Origin: Leifsonia sp040686855
GTDB taxonomy: Bacteria; Actinomycetota; Actinomycetes; Actinomycetales; Microbacteriaceae
Reading direction: 5' to 3'
Assembly: GCF_040686855.1 (NCBI RefSeq)
Contig: NZ_JBFBOG010000001.1
Span: 992,001-1,056,000 of the forward strand
DNA: 64,000 nucleotides
Made by a program: the position numbers and the translations under genes
Notes under the pieces: generated by a model
Told to the model about the DNA's origin: nothing
Databases searched by the model: none
What the model saw: only the letters and a program-made list of their open reading frames with translations
Shown here: positions 62,049-64,000 of the stretch, one piece after another
Position numbering within the stretch: position 1 is the stretch's first letter
How the letters are laid out: the number at the start of each line of letters is the position of its first letter

Positions 62049-62212
62049 GTCGGCGCGTCGCGCGCCGGGGAGCCTTCCGATCTGCAAACACTGGGTGCTG
62101 CACCGCGGACGAGGCGCCGACCGCGGTTTCCCGCGGCACGGCGACCCGGACGGTTCTCACTGGGAGCCGGATGAGCATTCGCTGATTCTTCTCCGATAGC
62201 CGCCTGTCCCGA

Positions 62213-62842
62213 TCAGGGGCGGGCCAGCACTTCGGCTACCGCGCGCCGCACGCGATCCAGCTCGCCCTTGAGGAGCGGCACGGCGTCAGGCGGAAGCGCG
62301 CCTCGAGCGGCATAGGACCGCAGGTCAGTGCGCAATTCCTGACGGAACTCGTTGAGCGCGGCCTCGGCGTCGCGGACGGCCGCATTGCCGGCCATCCGCG
62401 CATCCCGATCGGCGTCGCGGGCATCCTGCCGCGGGTCGACGCGGGTGGCGTTCCGCTTCGCCTCGCGGGCCGCCGAGGCGAGCTCGGCGCGCAGGGTGCG
62501 CATGGCGTCGTTCACGCCCGCACGCACCTCGTCGGCGAGACGGCGCACCGAATCGGTGACCTCGTCCTCGATCGCGTCGAGCTCCGGACGACGCGCGGCC
62601 AGCTCGGCGCGACCGGCGTCCGTGATCGCGTAGACGGTCTTGCGACCCTCGGTGGTCTTGGTGACCAGGCCCTCCTCCTCCAGCTTCGCCAGCCGGGGGT
62701 AGATGGTGCCCGCGCTCGGGCTGTAGGTGCCGCCGAACCGGTCGGTGAGCGCCTGGATCAGCTCGTAGCCGTGTCGCGGAGACTCGTCGAGCAGGCTGAG
62801 CAGGTACAGCCGGAGGCTGCCGTGCGAGAAGACGGGACTCAC
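62213..62842 (-). CDS. PadR-family transcriptional regulator
   Basis: A 209-residue PadR protein: winged helix (LLDESPRHGYELIQALTDRF, then YSPSAGTIYPRLAKLEEEGL) and wing TEGRKTVYAITDAG, followed by an unusually long helical C-terminal part rich in Arg/Ala/Glu (about residues 85-205). GTG at 62842 overlaps the DUF4097 stop (GTGA). It is the second gene of a two-gene operon with the DUF4097 protein, the common arrangement in actinobacteria. Two AT-rich dyads upstream of the operon are likely operators. Confidence 0.88.
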   Translation of the reverse strand: MSPVFSHGSLRLYLLSLLDESPRHGYELIQALTDRFGGTYSPSAGTIYPRLAKLEEEGLVTKTTEGRKTVYAITDAGRAELAARRPELDAIEDEVTDSVRRLADEVRAGVNDAMRTLRAELASAAREAKRNATRVDPRQDARDADRDARMAGNAAVRDAEAALNEFRQELRTDLRSYAARGALPPDAVPLLKGELDRVRRAVAEVLARP

Positions 62843-63681
62843 GCCGTCGCCTCCTGGGCTCCCGCGTCCTGCGTGGTGGACGCGCTGCGCAGCACGGCGG
62901 CGTCGCCCGAGACGGAGTTGACGCTGATCTCGACCCAGGTGCCATTGAGCGACCCTGCCGTGCCCGTGTACCCCCGGCCCATGCCGCCGACGACGGTCAT
63001 GTTGTCGAGCTGCACCTTGCCGGACACCGTGTCGACACGGTAACGCGCGCCGACGGCCTCCGGGATGCGGATCGTCGTGTCCCCCGAGACGGTGTTGACA
63101 CTGATCTCGTCGGGGGTGCCGGTGACGTCGATCATGACGTCGGCGGAGACGCCGGCCGCGGAGAACCGGTGGATGGCGCCAGTCGCCGTCACATCGCCCG
63201 AGACGGTGTGCGCGACGATGCGCCCGGTGTGGTCGCGGACGGACAGCTCGCCGCTGACCGAGTTGAGCTCGATGTCGCCGGTGAGCCCGTCGGCGACCAC
63301 GTCGCCGTTCACCGTGCTGAGGCGGGCGTCGGTGGTGAGGCCCGAGACGAGGGCGGTCGCTGAGACCACGCCGAACTTGAGCTCCACGTCGCGCGGGACG
63401 AGCACGCTGATGTCTGCCTTGGCGCTCGAGCGCATCGACTTGAACACCTCGATGAAGTTGTCCCAGCGCAGCTGCGGGTGGTCGATCTCCAAGCGGTCGC
63501 CGTCGATGACGATCTTGAGGTCGCGCCCGGCGACCGAGTGGACCTCGATGCGCGCGCCCGGCTCGTCGTGGCCGACGATGTCGACCTGGCCGCCGAGGAG
63601 TCCGACCTTGAGCGTGCGGACGATCTCCACGTCGATGGTGCGGCTCTCGCCCGGCTGGATCAGCCACTTCTCCTGTGCCAT
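62839..63681 (-). CDS. DUF4097-family adhesin-like protein
   Basis: A 280-residue beta-helical protein with repeating strands of the form SVSGDVTATG, NTVSGDTTI and DTVSGKVQLDN, the DUF4097 pattern of short beta turns. No signal peptide or transmembrane segment, so it is cytoplasmic as far as sequence shows, despite the adhesin label used in databases. ATG at 63681 has AAGGAG about 10 nt upstream. Its stop overlaps the PadR start, so the pair is coupled; the role is unknown. Confidence 0.85.
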   Translation of the reverse strand: MAQEKWLIQPGESRTIDVEIVRTLKVGLLGGQVDIVGHDEPGARIEVHSVAGRDLKIVIDGDRLEIDHPQLRWDNFIEVFKSMRSSAKADISVLVPRDVELKFGVVSATALVSGLTTDARLSTVNGDVVADGLTGDIELNSVSGELSVRDHTGRIVAHTVSGDVTATGAIHRFSAAGVSADVMIDVTGTPDEISVNTVSGDTTIRIPEAVGARYRVDTVSGKVQLDNMTVVGGMGRGYTGTAGSLNGTWVEISVNSVSGDAAVLRSASTTQDAGAQEATA

Positions 63682-63729
63682 GTTCTCGTGCTCCTTGTTC
63701 TCCGGTCCGTGCCGGGACCGTCGGTGACT

Positions 63730-63770
63730 CGCGTTATATCGCGACTGTTGACGTGAATCACGATATATCG
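63730..63770. promoter_or_regulatory. paired AT-rich dyads upstream of the DUF4097-PadR operon
   Basis: CGCGTTATATCGCG (63730-63743) is a near-palindrome, and CGATATATCG (63761-63770) is a perfect one. The two share TATATCGCG and are spaced by 31 bp centre to centre (three helical turns). They resemble a pair of PadR sites in front of its own operon. Confidence 0.65.
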
Positions 63771-63842
63771 CGAATCGGCGTCGCACAAGGAGCGCGGAGA
63801 GGAATCAGGGTCTGCTCAGGGAGGACCCCGAGTGAATGCGCG

Positions 63843-64000
63843 TCAGCGCTTGAGCCAGGGCTGCAGCATCCGGGTCACAAAGGGCAGCAGCAGGTACGTC
63901 ATGGTCGGCGTCAGGCACAGCGTGCTGATCAGGACTGTGGCGAGCGGCCACAGCGTGTGCCAACCCGGGATGAACGTCACCGTCAGGTAGGTGAAGAGGA
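63843..64000 (-). CDS. C-terminal membrane segment of a truncated gene
   Basis: The frame is open to the window edge; only the last 52 residues are present. They contain two hydrophobic helices (LFTYLTVTFIPGWHTLWPLA and LISTLCLTPTMTYLLLPFVT) and end in MLQPWLKR. The PTMTYLLLPFVTR..QPWL ending is like the C-terminus of membrane-anchored antibiotic-biosynthesis-monooxygenase proteins, but the N-terminal part that would prove it is outside. A spacer of about 160 bp to the DUF4097 start holds the PadR sites. Confidence 0.6.
   Translation of the reverse strand, partial: LFTYLTVTFIPGWHTLWPLATVLISTLCLTPTMTYLLLPFVTRMLQPWLKR

Noticed and set aside
62050..62212. Possible c-di-AMP (ydaO-type) riboswitch before kimA
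   Set aside because: The promoter lies between this stretch and the gene and starts transcription at the GTG itself, so the spacer is not part of the message; conserved ydaO elements were not seen.

Overview
The window is chromosomal DNA of roughly 70 % G+C. Its genes are tightly packed with ATGA/GTGA overlaps, it uses many GTG starts, and it carries actinobacterial families (DUF6458, DUF7882-type protein, TipA-type MerR, an actinobacterial-style hutH). This fits a high-GC Gram-positive of the family Microbacteriaceae (Leifsonia-like). That placement is inferred from gene content and style only. No rRNA, tRNA, CRISPR array, transposase or integrase was seen.

Layout. 1-3.6 kb: end of a Gfo/Idh/MocA oxidoreductase, then an overlapping operon of a 3-hydroxybutyrate dehydrogenase-like SDR and two alpha/beta hydrolases. 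3.6-7.8 kb: a GNAT/DUF1778 toxin-antitoxin pair directly behind a TetR gene, divergent from agmatine deiminase plus an amidase, with a perfect 20-bp palindrome between. 8-17.3 kb: VanY-like lipoprotein, NmrA-like reductase/MarR pair, argG, MarR plus GlxA-type regulator, GAPDH, diacylglycerol kinase-like protein, Ser/Thr kinase, and two small membrane proteins. 17.3-26.9 kb: a PLP decarboxylase, a phosphotransferase, a DUF7882-type protein, an aldehyde dehydrogenase, and an operon of membrane protein, gluconate-dehydrogenase-subunit-3-like protein, GMC oxidoreductase and pyruvate oxidase-like enzyme, followed by a MarR gene.

27.0-40.1 kb is the most notable region: a Firmicutes-type (type VIIb) secretion locus inside an actinobacterial genome. 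All six conserved T7SSb parts are recognisable: EsxA (WXG100), EsaB (ubiquitin-like), EssB, EssC (FHA plus tandem FtsK/SpoIIIE ATPases), EsaA/YueB and an EssA-like membrane protein. Behind essC, in an unbroken chain of overlapping genes, come a DUF4176-like protein, two small helical proteins resembling LXG-partner (Lap) factors, a 619-residue protein with an LXG-like N-terminus and a DUF1023-type alpha/beta-hydrolase C-terminus (probable secreted lipase/esterase effector), and a lipoprotein that may be its immunity protein. Components diagnostic of mycobacterial ESX systems (EccB, EccD, EccE, mycosin) are absent from the window. By eye this block has lower G+C at its effector end, suggesting acquisition.

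40.3-64 kb returns to typical chromosome: a DEAD-box helicase with a long Arg/Asp repeat tail, a phytoene-desaturase-like oxidoreductase, Hsp20 under a CIRCE element, Dps, a histidine-utilisation cluster (IclR regulator, hutH-hutU-hutI, convergent hutG) with a shared 16-bp palindrome at both hut promoters, a large RND pump, a MocR/YczE divergent pair, a TipA-like MerR regulator, an MBL-fold hydrolase, a KimA-like potassium transporter with a nearly leaderless promoter, a PadR/DUF4097 operon, and the end of a membrane protein. A dispersed palindrome with 22-24-bp arms and a 16-nt loop occurs twice (7.85 and 51.2 kb).
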